NCBI RefSeq assembly: GCF_029210485.1
Contig: NZ_JARGET010000026.1
Location: 62,001-126,000 of the forward strand
Reading direction: 5' to 3'
Source: Hoeflea sp. YIM 152468
Lineage (GTDB): Bacteria; Pseudomonadota; Alphaproteobacteria; Rhizobiales; Rhizobiaceae
Length of the DNA: 64,000 nucleotides
The translations under genes and the position numbers were made by a program. Positions 45,276 through 53,227 of the stretch are shown one piece after another (the stretch's first letter is position 1; each line of letters starts with the position of its first letter). The notes beneath the pieces were generated by a model. That model ran no database searches. It had not been told where the DNA came from and saw only the letters and a list, made by a program, of their open reading frames with translations.

Positions 45276-45776
45276 ATGGCCTCACTCAAACTCGATGACC
45301 GCGACATCAAGATTCTTGCGACGCTGTCGCGGGAAGGTCGGATATCCAAATCCGAACTGGCCAAAAGGGTCAACCTCAGCCCGACCCCCTGCTGGGAACG
45401 GCTCAGTCGGCTGGAAAAAGCCGGAATCATTTCTGGCTATCATGCCGATATCGAATTGCGCCATATCGGACCGCAGGTTTCGGTTTTCGTCATGATCGAG
45501 TTGGAAAACCATCGCTCGGCGACCTTCCAGACCTTTGAGCAGGCGATCTCTCGCTATGACGAGATCATGTCATGCTGGGCCCTGGGTGGCGGCTTTGATT
45601 ACCTGCTCCATGTCATCACCCGAGATATCGACAGCTACCAGAGGCTGATTGACGATTTGCTCACGCACAAAGCCGGGCTGGCGCGGTATTTTACCTACAT
45701 TGTCACCAAACCGGTCAAGCATTCGACAGTTCCGCCTTTCGATATTCTGACCGCTGTGGCGCCGGAGACGAATTAG
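45276..45776 (+). CDS. doeX: Lrp/AsnC-family regulator of ectoine degradation
   Basis: This 166-residue regulator has an N-terminal AsnC helix-turn-helix (ISKSELAKRVNLSPTPCWER) and a C-terminal RAM ligand-binding domain (about residues 75-150). Members form octamers and respond to amino acids. In ectoine clusters this asnC-type gene is called doeX. It starts the divergent arm that continues with doeC and doeD. Confidence 0.92.
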   Translation: MASLKLDDRDIKILATLSREGRISKSELAKRVNLSPTPCWERLSRLEKAGIISGYHADIELRHIGPQVSVFVMIELENHRSATFQTFEQAISRYDEIMSCWALGGGFDYLLHVITRDIDSYQRLIDDLLTHKAGLARYFTYIVTKPVKHSTVPPFDILTAVAPETN

Positions 45777-45892
45777 CCTGCCAAGGGCGAAACAATGGAT
45801 GAAACCTCTGGCAGAAGCACAGCCATCAGAGAATTCATCTTCGCGGACCCGGCTAAAGTCTGAGCACATCAACCCAACCCGCGAGCAACGCC

Positions 45893-47377
45893 GTGTCCCT
45901 TGTTCAAACGAAATTCAAAACGACGCAGTTCGAGCTGTCCGATCCCGCCCTGTTCCGGGGCTTTTCCTATATAGGCGGGCGCTGGACAGCCGGAGCCGCA
46001 GCCCAGATGTTCGCGGTCTCCAACCCGGCCGATGGTAGTCACCTTGGCGATGTCGCCAGTCTTTCCGCCAAGGACAGCATCGGGGCCGTTGATGCCGCTC
46101 AGAATGCCTTTGCCGCATGGTCTTCACTGCTGCCGCAGCAGCGATCAGTCATTCTGCGCCGCTGGTTCGAGCTGATGCTGGAACACAAGGAGGATCTGGC
46201 CCGGATCATGACGCTGGAACAAGGCAAGCCGATTTCCGAAGCCCGCGGCGAGATCGACTACGGCGCGTCCTTTGTCGAGTTCTTTGCCGAGGAGGCCAAG
46301 CGCCCCAACATCGAAAGCGTCACCTCGCATCTGCCTGACGCGGAAGTCGAGATCTGGCGCGAACCCGTCGGCGTCGCGGCCCTGATCACACCGTGGAATT
46401 TCCCCTCCGCCATGCTCACCCGCAAGGCAGCAGCAGCCCTCGCCGCCGGATGCACCGTCGTGGCGCATCCATCCGCAGAAACACCTTTCTCAGCTCTCGC
46501 CTTGGCCGAGCTTGCCGAGCGCGCCGGCTTCCCCGCGGGTGTCTTCAATGTCGTCACCGGCAGCGCGCCGGTCGTCGTCGAACCCTGGATGACCGACAAG
46601 CGGGTCCGTGCTGTCTCCTTCACCGGCTCCACCGAAATCGGCAAACTGCTCTACAGGCAGAGCGCCGACACGGTCAAACGGCTGGTGCTCGAACTGGGTG
46701 GCCACGCACCTTTCATCGTGTTTGCCGACGCTGATCTGGACAAGGCGGTTGCCGAGGCCATCAAGGCAAAATTCGCGACTTCCGGCCAGGATTGCCTGGG
46801 CGCCAACCGCTTCTTCATCGAGCGGCCGGCCTATGATGCGTTTTGCTCCAGATTTGCAGACGCAACGGCAAAACTGACGGTGGGCATCGGCATGGACAAC
46901 CGGGACATCGGACCGCTGATGAACGACAAAGCCGTCGCCAAGCAGCGGGAGCACGTCGCCGATGCGCTTGCCAAGGGTGCCAGACTGCTGACCGGCGGGG
47001 ACCAGCACAAGGCCGGCCCATTGTTCTTTCAGCCCACGGTGCTTGCAGATGTACCTGCCGGCGCGCTCATTATGCACGAAGAGACCTTCGGTCCGGTCGC
47101 CGCCATTGCGCCGTTCGACACCGAAGAAGAGGTGCTGCAAAAAGCCAATGATACCGAGTATGGACTTGTCGCCTATCTGCACACCCAGGACCCGCGCCGG
47201 ATCTACCGCGCCAGCCGGGCGCTGCAGTTCGGCATGGTCGCGATCAACCGAACCAAGGTGACCGGCGCACCGATTCCCTTTGGCGGGATGAAACAATCCG
47301 GGTTGGAACGCGAAGGCTCGCGCCTTGGCATGGAGGCCTTCACAGAGGTCAAATATGTCTGCCGCGACTGGGCATGA
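45893..47377 (+). CDS. doeC: Aldehyde dehydrogenase of ectoine degradation (aspartate-semialdehyde to aspartate)
   Basis: This 494-residue succinate-semialdehyde-dehydrogenase-like enzyme has Cys301 (SGQDCLGANRFF), Glu267 (VLELGGHAP) and Asn169 (ITPWNFP) in place. In the ectoine route it oxidises aspartate semialdehyde to aspartate; also annotated ssd. The start is GTG at 45893 with a poor ribosome-binding site. The next ATG is at residue 39, inside the fold, so GTG is preferred. Its last bases overlap an alternative upstream start of doeD. Confidence 0.88.
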   Translation: MSLVQTKFKTTQFELSDPALFRGFSYIGGRWTAGAAAQMFAVSNPADGSHLGDVASLSAKDSIGAVDAAQNAFAAWSSLLPQQRSVILRRWFELMLEHKEDLARIMTLEQGKPISEARGEIDYGASFVEFFAEEAKRPNIESVTSHLPDAEVEIWREPVGVAALITPWNFPSAMLTRKAAAALAAGCTVVAHPSAETPFSALALAELAERAGFPAGVFNVVTGSAPVVVEPWMTDKRVRAVSFTGSTEIGKLLYRQSADTVKRLVLELGGHAPFIVFADADLDKAVAEAIKAKFATSGQDCLGANRFFIERPAYDAFCSRFADATAKLTVGIGMDNRDIGPLMNDKAVAKQREHVADALAKGARLLTGGDQHKAGPLFFQPTVLADVPAGALIMHEETFGPVAAIAPFDTEEEVLQKANDTEYGLVAYLHTQDPRRIYRASRALQFGMVAINRTKVTGAPIPFGGMKQSGLEREGSRLGMEAFTEVKYVCRDWA

Positions 47378-47400
47378 CACATTTCAAAAAGGACACAACA

Positions 47401-48771
47401 ATGCTGACCAACGACCAACTGTCCCAGTGGGACCGGGAGAATTTCTTCCACCCGTCAACCCATCTCGCCCAGCACGCGCGCGGCGAAAGCTCAAGCCGCA
47501 TTGTCACCGGCGGCGACGGCGTGTTCATCGATGACCGTGACGGCAACAGGCTGCTCGACGCATTTGCCGGGCTTTATTGCGTCAATGTCGGCTATGGCCG
47601 CGCCGAGATCCAGGATGCGATCGCCGCCCAGGCCAAGCAACTGGCCTATTACCATGCCTATGTCGGCCATGGCACCGAGGCCTCGATTACGCTCGCCAAG
47701 ATGGTGCTCGACCGGGCGCCGTCCAACATGTCGAAGGTCTATTTCGGCCTCGGCGGCTCTGACGCCAACGAAACCAACATCAAGCTGGTCTGGTATTACA
47801 ACAACATTCTCGGTCGCCCCGAGAAGAAGAAGATCATCTCGCGCTGGCGCGGCTATCACGGCTCCGGCCTGGTGACCGGTTCGCTGACCGGCCTTGAAGT
47901 CTTTCACAAGAAGTTCGATCTGCCGCTGTCGCAGGTCAAGCACACGGTCGCGCCGGACTATTTCCGCCGCGCCGATCTGAGCCAGACCGAAGCCCAGTTT
48001 GTCGCCCATTGCGTGAGCGAACTTGAAGCCCTGATCGCGCACGAAGGCGCCGACACGATTGCCGCCTTCATCGGCGAACCCTTGCTCGGCACCGGTGGCC
48101 TGGTGCCGCCGCCGGCCGGTTACTGGGAAGCCATCCAGAAGGTGCTGAAGAAGCACGACATTCTGATGATCGCCGACGAAGTGGTCACCGGTTTCGGCCG
48201 CCTCGGCACCATGTTCGGCTCCGATCATTACGGCATCGAATCCGACATCATCACCATCGCCAAGGGTCTGACGTCGGCCTATGCGCCACTGTCGGGATCG
48301 ATCATCTCCGACAAGGTCTGGAAAGTGCTGGAACAGGGCACCGACGAGAACGGCCCTATCGGTCATGGCTGGACCTACTCCGCCCACCCGATCGGCGCAG
48401 CCGCTGGTGTGGCCAATCTCAAGCTGATCGACTCCATGGGTCTGGTTGAAAATGCCGGCAGCATGGGCGCCTATTTCAACAGGACGATGAGCGACGCCCT
48501 CGGTGACCACGCCCATGTCGGCGACGTGCGCGGCGAAGGCATGCTCTGTGCTGTCGAATTCGTTGAAGACAAGACAGACCGCGCCTTCTTCGATCCGTCG
48601 AAGAAGATCGGCCCGCAGGTGGCCGCGGCCCTGCTCAAGCGAAACGTCATTGCCCGCGCCATGCCCCAGGGCGACATCATCGGCTTCGCACCGCCACTCT
48701 GCCTGTCAAAGACAGAGGCCGACACGGTGATTGCGGCGATGGCGGAAGCCGTCAAGGAAGTCCTCGGCTAA
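47401..48771 (+). CDS. doeD: Diaminobutyrate transaminase of ectoine degradation
   Basis: This 456-residue class III aminotransferase has the PLP Lys at residue 288 (TIAKGLTSAYAPLSG) and Asp259 (IADEVVTGFGR). It converts 2,4-diaminobutyrate to aspartate semialdehyde; also annotated atf. The start at 47401 (MLTNDQLSQWD) has AAGGA about eight bases upstream and matches the usual N-terminus. An ATG at 47374 overlapping the doeC stop would add nine residues. It is the last gene of the arm, followed by a palindrome and a terminator. Confidence 0.92.
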   Translation: MLTNDQLSQWDRENFFHPSTHLAQHARGESSSRIVTGGDGVFIDDRDGNRLLDAFAGLYCVNVGYGRAEIQDAIAAQAKQLAYYHAYVGHGTEASITLAKMVLDRAPSNMSKVYFGLGGSDANETNIKLVWYYNNILGRPEKKKIISRWRGYHGSGLVTGSLTGLEVFHKKFDLPLSQVKHTVAPDYFRRADLSQTEAQFVAHCVSELEALIAHEGADTIAAFIGEPLLGTGGLVPPPAGYWEAIQKVLKKHDILMIADEVVTGFGRLGTMFGSDHYGIESDIITIAKGLTSAYAPLSGSIISDKVWKVLEQGTDENGPIGHGWTYSAHPIGAAAGVANLKLIDSMGLVENAGSMGAYFNRTMSDALGDHAHVGDVRGEGMLCAVEFVEDKTDRAFFDPSKKIGPQVAAALLKRNVIARAMPQGDIIGFAPPLCLSKTEADTVIAAMAEAVKEVLG

Positions 48772-48874
48772 TGCATGTCGCGCAAAAGTGTGCAGCGATT
48801 TTGCGACAACGACATGCATAAACAAAGAGCCTGAAGTGCGTCACCCGGAACCGGCTTGATGCGACGCGCTTCAG
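48771..48874. repeat. Compound palindromic element resembling a dispersed rhizobial repeat
   Basis: Two consecutive stem-loops begin at the last base of the doeD stop. The first pairs 48771-48780 with 48810-48819 (10 bp perfect) plus an inner 7-bp stem (48781-48787 with 48799-48805). The second pairs 48831-48842 with 48863-48874 with one wobble. From memory this sequence type recurs after many genes in Rhizobiaceae. Only one copy is in this window, so the repeat status is recalled, not shown. Confidence 0.6.
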
Positions 48875-49314
48875 GCCTGACAGGAGTCCGGGTCGGCAGC
48901 CTTGCCTTTTAACGTGAACCAGCTCCTTCGGGGGCTGGTTTTTTTGTGAGCCTTCCCCGCCGAACACGACGGCACGGCACGGCTCTGCGCTACCGCGCCG
49001 ACACGACCGGAACGGCGATGCGCCCTGCCAGCCTGTCAGAGGCTCATCAACAACCGCTGCCGCCAGCGTGATCACGGCAGCCGGGCCGTTTGCATCCGGC
49101 GCCAACGTGACTGCCCCTGCCCGTGGTCATCCCCTTGCTCCAGGCCACCAAAATGAGACCCCGTCAGCCATATTTTTTTAACGCTGCGCTGAGCAGAAAC
49201 CCTGGCACGGACGCGCATGCGGGTTCGATCCGATCACCCTGTCAACGCGCGCGGCATCAGGCGAGACAAGAAACGGCATCTGCGCCTTCCGTCCCGCCTG
49301 TCTCAACCGAAATC
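48772..49314. other. Long intergenic region between convergent operons
   Basis: This 543-bp stretch between doeD and the convergent RidA gene contains the palindromic element (to 48874) and a terminator (48917-48945). Beyond 48946 I see only GC-rich sequence with weak dyads, such as GAGACA 49262-49267 facing TGTCTC 49299-49304 behind ridA. No gene is supportable. Confidence 0.6.
48917..48945 (+). terminator. Rho-independent terminator
   Basis: A 10-bp stem (48917-48926 with 48931-48940, one wobble) with a TTCG tetraloop runs into seven T residues (48939-48945). It is the strongest terminator in the window and ends the doeX-doeC-doeD unit. Confidence 0.9.
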
Positions 49315-49662
49315 TCAGAGCGCGGCGATGCAGAGAATTTCGACCTTGTAGTCCGGTGTCGCCAACCGGGATTCACCGGCGGCACGGGCCGGGGCATTGC
49401 CGGGCGATACCCAGGCATCCCAGACCGCGTTCATCTCGGCAAAATCATCCATCGATGACATCCAGATAGTGCTCTGGAGGATCTTCGACTTGTCCGTTCC
49501 CGCAGCCGCCAGCAACCGGTCGATGTTGGCGAGAATATCCTGAGTCTGCACAGTCACGCTGGCCCCTGCGGTGCCGACCTGTCCGGCCAGGTAGACGACA
49601 CCACCATGGATGACGGCCTGGCTCATGCGAGCCCCGGTTTCAATACGTTTGATATCACTCAT
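49315..49662 (-). CDS. RidA-family enamine/imine deaminase
   Basis: This 115-residue RidA/YjgF protein has the substrate-binding segment PARAAGESRLATPDYKVEIL with its conserved Arg and terminal Glu region. Such enzymes hydrolyse enamine/imine intermediates made by PLP or flavin enzymes. It is the last gene of a ten-gene operon and overlaps the flavin oxidase gene as ATGA, so it likely clears the imine made by that oxidase or by the transaminase. Confidence 0.9.
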   Translation of the reverse strand: MSDIKRIETGARMSQAVIHGGVVYLAGQVGTAGASVTVQTQDILANIDRLLAAAGTDKSKILQSTIWMSSMDDFAEMNAVWDAWVSPGNAPARAAGESRLATPDYKVEILCIAAL

Positions 49663-50786
49663 GAGTCTTGTCCTTGTTTCAAATTCAATGTTTCGCGTGC
49701 GGGGCTTAGCGCCTCAACCACAGACAAGTCCAGAGCTGCCTGCCGGCCCATACAAAGATCTGCAGCCAGCTGTGACAGTGCCGGTGCAGTCTGCATGCCG
49801 TAGCCGCCCTGGCCGGCCAGCCAGAAGAACCCTTCCGTTTCCGGGGCAAATCCGACCACAGGTGTCCGGTCCGGAGCAAAGGTCCGCATCCCGGCCCAAG
49901 AATGCTCGACCCGTGTCACCGGAATCGTCACGGCCTGTTCGAACCGGTGCAGCCCTTCGGCGATGACCATGTCGTCGGCCCAGACATCATGCGGCTCGAC
50001 CGGGTCTTCCTCCGCCGGCGAGACCATCAGCTTGCCAGCCTCGGGCTTGGCGTACCATTGGTCTCCGGCATTGGCAAAAAGCGGCCAGCGGTTGATGTCA
50101 TGGCCCTCGGGTGCCGGAATCAGCGCCGCCGAGCGGCGCAAAGGCGCCAAACCCAACGCCCGCACGCCGGCCATCTGCGCCAGGTGATCGGCCCATCCGC
50201 CAGCGGCATTGATCACCACAGCCGCGCTGAACTCGCCCGCCGGCGTCACCACCGTCCAGAGCCCGTCATGACGGGCGATCGACGTCACCGCCGCACCGGT
50301 GACAACCTTGCCGCCATGTCCACGATGAAGCCGGGCAAAGCCCTGCAGCATCCGGTCAACATCAATGTCCTGTGCGTCCCACTCGATCGCGGCGGCAGCA
50401 ATGGCGTCCCTGCGCAGGATCGGCACCAGCTCAAGCGCTTGTTGCGCCGACAGTTTCTCCAGCCCTTCGCTGCCGTCCAGATAGGCCTCGTACCTGTCCA
50501 GATCATCCTCTGTCGCAACCAGCAGCTCACCGCGCGGCGTCAGCAGGCTGCTGTCGGAAACCTGGTCGGGCCGCGTCAGAAACGGGGCCGACGCAGCGCT
50601 CAGCGCCCGCAATGTCGCATTGCCGTAATTGCGGATGAAGATGGCCGCCGAACGGCCGGTCGAGTGATGGCCAATCATCGGTTCGGCTTCCAGTACGGTG
50701 ACCCTTGCATCCGGCGCCAGACGCGCCGCGACGCTGATGCCGGCGATACCGCCACCAATCACCAGAATATCGCAATGCGTGCTCAT
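49659..50786 (-). CDS. FAD-dependent amine/D-amino acid oxidase
   Basis: This 375-residue DAO-family flavoprotein has GGGIAG at residues 11-16, the second motif HHSTGRSAAIF, and a C-terminal WLAGQGGYGMQTAPA. It would oxidise an amine or amino acid to an imine. ATGA overlaps at both ends couple it to RidA and to the amidohydrolase gene. The substrate is not readable from sequence; glycine, D-amino acids and N-methyl amino acids are all family possibilities. Confidence 0.88.
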   Translation of the reverse strand: MSTHCDILVIGGGIAGISVAARLAPDARVTVLEAEPMIGHHSTGRSAAIFIRNYGNATLRALSAASAPFLTRPDQVSDSSLLTPRGELLVATEDDLDRYEAYLDGSEGLEKLSAQQALELVPILRRDAIAAAAIEWDAQDIDVDRMLQGFARLHRGHGGKVVTGAAVTSIARHDGLWTVVTPAGEFSAAVVINAAGGWADHLAQMAGVRALGLAPLRRSAALIPAPEGHDINRWPLFANAGDQWYAKPEAGKLMVSPAEEDPVEPHDVWADDMVIAEGLHRFEQAVTIPVTRVEHSWAGMRTFAPDRTPVVGFAPETEGFFWLAGQGGYGMQTAPALSQLAADLCMGRQAALDLSVVEALSPARETLNLKQGQDS

Positions 50787-51805
50787 CCTTGCTGATACCC
50801 GTCGAGAAAGCTTGTCAGATTGTCGCCCAGGTCGGCGGACAGATAGCCACCTTCCTGCACGATGACGGCAGGAAGATCCAGCCCTGCAATGGCTGCAGCG
50901 ATCCGGCCAAAGCCCGGCGTGGTCACCTTGAAGCCATGAAACGGATCGTTCTCGTGGGCATCAAGCCCCAGCGCCACGACCAGTGTGTCGGCACCGAAGG
51001 AACCGATCCGTGCCAGCGCCACCTCCAGTGCTGCCAGATACTGATCATCATTGGTACCGCGCGGCAGCGGCAGGTTGAGATTGTATCCCAAGCCCTCACC
51101 CTCGCCGCGCTCTTCGGCATGCCCCCAGAAAAACGGATAGAAGCGCGCAGGATCGGCATGGATCGACACCGTCAGAACGTCGCGGCGCTGATAGAAGATG
51201 CCTTGCGTGCCGTTGCCGTGGTGCACATCGACGTCGAGGATGGCCGGCCGTCTGCCGGAGCGCAGCAAGGCCTGCGCCGCAATTGCCGAATTGTTGAGAA
51301 AGCAGAAGCCGCCAGCCAGATCAGCGAACGCATGGTGTCCCGGTGGGCGGCACAGCGCATAGGCGGCTGGCTCGCCGGCGAGCACCGTGTCGACGGCGCT
51401 CAGCGCAGACTGGGCCGACCAGTAGGCCGACTGCCAGGTGCCCGCGGCAATCGGGCATGAGGTATCCGCCTGGTGAAACCCGGCCTGTCCGGAAGCGGAT
51501 TTCGGATAGCTTGCGGTGCGGCGGTCGGGATGGATGTTGGGAATCACCTCGTCGGAAGCGCCCTCGGCCCTGATCCAGCGGCTGTGAATGGTCTCGAGGA
51601 AGCGAAGATATTCCGGCGAATGGATCTCCGCGACGGGACCGAGACCATGGTCGGTCGGCCCCACGAAGTCACATCCCGCAGCCCGGGCGCCACGGCTCAA
51701 CTCCTCGATCCGTTGCGGTTGCTCGGGATTGGCCGACACCTTGCCATTGGCCATGAAGTGCTTCGGATCATGCGCCCGCTGCCGCTCATCGAAAATGGCT
51801 TTCAT
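50783..51805 (-). CDS. Acetylpolyamine amidohydrolase-like (histone deacetylase family) enzyme
   Basis: This 340-residue zinc amidohydrolase has the His pair 158-159 (CRPPGHHAF), zinc ligands Asp193/His195 (DVDVHHGNG) and Asp282 (GLDAHENDP), and a late GGY loop. The YPFFWGHAEERG segment and overall length match acetylpolyamine amidohydrolases, which remove acetyl groups from acetylputrescine, acetylcadaverine or acetylspermidine. ATGA overlap couples it to the GNAT and oxidase genes. It suggests that the operon handles an N-acetylated amine. Confidence 0.88.
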   Translation of the reverse strand: MKAIFDERQRAHDPKHFMANGKVSANPEQPQRIEELSRGARAAGCDFVGPTDHGLGPVAEIHSPEYLRFLETIHSRWIRAEGASDEVIPNIHPDRRTASYPKSASGQAGFHQADTSCPIAAGTWQSAYWSAQSALSAVDTVLAGEPAAYALCRPPGHHAFADLAGGFCFLNNSAIAAQALLRSGRRPAILDVDVHHGNGTQGIFYQRRDVLTVSIHADPARFYPFFWGHAEERGEGEGLGYNLNLPLPRGTNDDQYLAALEVALARIGSFGADTLVVALGLDAHENDPFHGFKVTTPGFGRIAAAIAGLDLPAVIVQEGGYLSADLGDNLTSFLDGYQQG

Positions 51806-52293
51806 GGTTGTGCTCCCAGGGCATCATAGGCCGTGCCCACCAGTGTCATGTATTGGGTCTCGGTCGTGGGGACGAAGCCAAGACGCTCATAAAAGGCCAG
51901 CGCCCGCGGATTGTCATGGTAGACATTCAACCTGAGGAAGCTCGCATTCCAGACCTCAAGACCGGCGGCGCGGACCGCTGCCAGCAGCGCAAGACCCAGG
52001 CGATTTCCCCGCGCCTCGTCAGCCACCCACAGGTCCGAAATGTAAACGCCGACCGAACCGTAAACCGTGGAGACGAATGGCGAATAGGCCGCGACACCAA
52101 CGATGGCCCGGTCAGCCGTCTCCGCCAGCAATGCATGCATCACCGGTGCCGGTCCGAAGCAGAACCGGGCGATGTCCGCATCGCTGGCTCCATGTTCATC
52201 CCCCATATCGGCGGACAATTGCGCCAAAGCACGGTTGAGACCCGCCGCATCCGCTGCCACGGCCGGCCTGATCGTGATCTCGTGACTTTTCAA
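51802..52293 (-). CDS. GNAT-family N-acetyltransferase
   Basis: This 163-residue acetyltransferase has the acetyl-CoA loop segment DEARGNRLGLALLAAV and the C-terminal NPRALAFYERLGF pattern typical of GNAT proteins. No upstream ATG exists in frame close by; the start is TTG at 52293, overlapping the BKACE stop as TTGA. Pairing an acetylase with a deacetylase in one operon is curious. It may modify an intermediate or protect a toxic amine. Confidence 0.8.
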   Translation of the reverse strand: MKSHEITIRPAVAADAAGLNRALAQLSADMGDEHGASDADIARFCFGPAPVMHALLAETADRAIVGVAAYSPFVSTVYGSVGVYISDLWVADEARGNRLGLALLAAVRAAGLEVWNASFLRLNVYHDNPRALAFYERLGFVPTTETQYMTLVGTAYDALGAQP

Positions 52294-53216
52294 AATGCCA
52301 CCATCTGTTTTCCCTTCAGCCCCAGCATCGCCCTTGCCTCGTCAGGTGTTGCCACAACCCGGCCGAGCGCTTCAACAACCCCGCGCACCTTCTCGACCTG
52401 CTCGGCATTGGACTTCGCCAATTGCCCGCGCGCGATATACAAATTGTCCTCCAGTCCGACCCGCACATGACCGCCCATGGAGGCACCAAGCCGCGCCATC
52501 TCCATCTGCTGCCGGCCTGCGGCAAGCACCGAGAACAGGTAGCTGTCGCCAAACAGTTTGTCCGCCGTTTGCTTCAGGTGCGCCAGGTGCTCCGGCTCCG
52601 CAGCAATGCCGCCCAGGACCCCCATGACGAACTGGATGAACATCGGTGTCCGGATCAATCCCCGGTCGGCAAAATGCTTGAGCATGTAGAGGTGGCTGAC
52701 GTCATAGCATTCGAACTCGAAACGCGCACCGCGCTCCTGGCCCATCTGTCTCAGCACGCCCTCGATGTCGCGCGGGGTGTTGCGGAACACGAGATCGTCG
52801 GAGTTTCGCAAGAACGGCTCTTCCCAGTCATGCAGCCACTCGGTGCGCTTGCCGAGCATCGGATACAGCGCAAAATTCATCGTCCCCATATTGAGCGAGC
52901 ACATTTCCGGCTCCGCCGCCAACGGCGCAGCCAGCCGCTGCTCAAGGGACATCACGGCGCTGCCGCCGGTGGTCATGTTGACCACGGCATCGGTTGTCTT
53001 GCTGATCACCGGCAGGAAGGCCATGTAGTGCTCGACTGAGGCCGAAGGCTGTCCGGTTTCGGGGTTGCGCGCATGCAGGTGCAGGATTGCCGCACCGGCG
53101 TCGGCGGCGCCAACGGCCTGTGCGGCGATGGCTTCGGCTGTCACCGGCAGATAGGGCGACATCGACGGCGTATGGATCGAGCCGGTGATGGCGCATGATA
53201 TGATGATTTTCGACAT
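52290..53216 (-). CDS. BKACE-family beta-keto acid cleavage enzyme
   Basis: This 308-residue protein of the BKACE (DUF849) family is related to 3-keto-5-aminohexanoate cleavage enzyme. Zinc-binding His46 and His48 are visible (AAILHLHAR), as is the late VRVGLEDNLY with its conserved Glu. BKACE enzymes condense a beta-keto acid with acetyl-CoA to release acetoacetate and a new CoA ester. Its presence implies that the pathway passes through a beta-keto acid. AGGAA six bases before the ATG supports the start. Confidence 0.88.
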   Translation of the reverse strand: MSKIIISCAITGSIHTPSMSPYLPVTAEAIAAQAVGAADAGAAILHLHARNPETGQPSASVEHYMAFLPVISKTTDAVVNMTTGGSAVMSLEQRLAAPLAAEPEMCSLNMGTMNFALYPMLGKRTEWLHDWEEPFLRNSDDLVFRNTPRDIEGVLRQMGQERGARFEFECYDVSHLYMLKHFADRGLIRTPMFIQFVMGVLGGIAAEPEHLAHLKQTADKLFGDSYLFSVLAAGRQQMEMARLGASMGGHVRVGLEDNLYIARGQLAKSNAEQVEKVRGVVEALGRVVATPDEARAMLGLKGKQMVAF

Positions 53217-53227
53217 GCTGTTTCCTG

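Noticed and set aside
49262-49304. Possible terminator after the RidA gene
   Set aside because: Only a 6-bp stem (GAGACA/TGTCTC) with a loop over 30 bases and no T-run on the minus strand.
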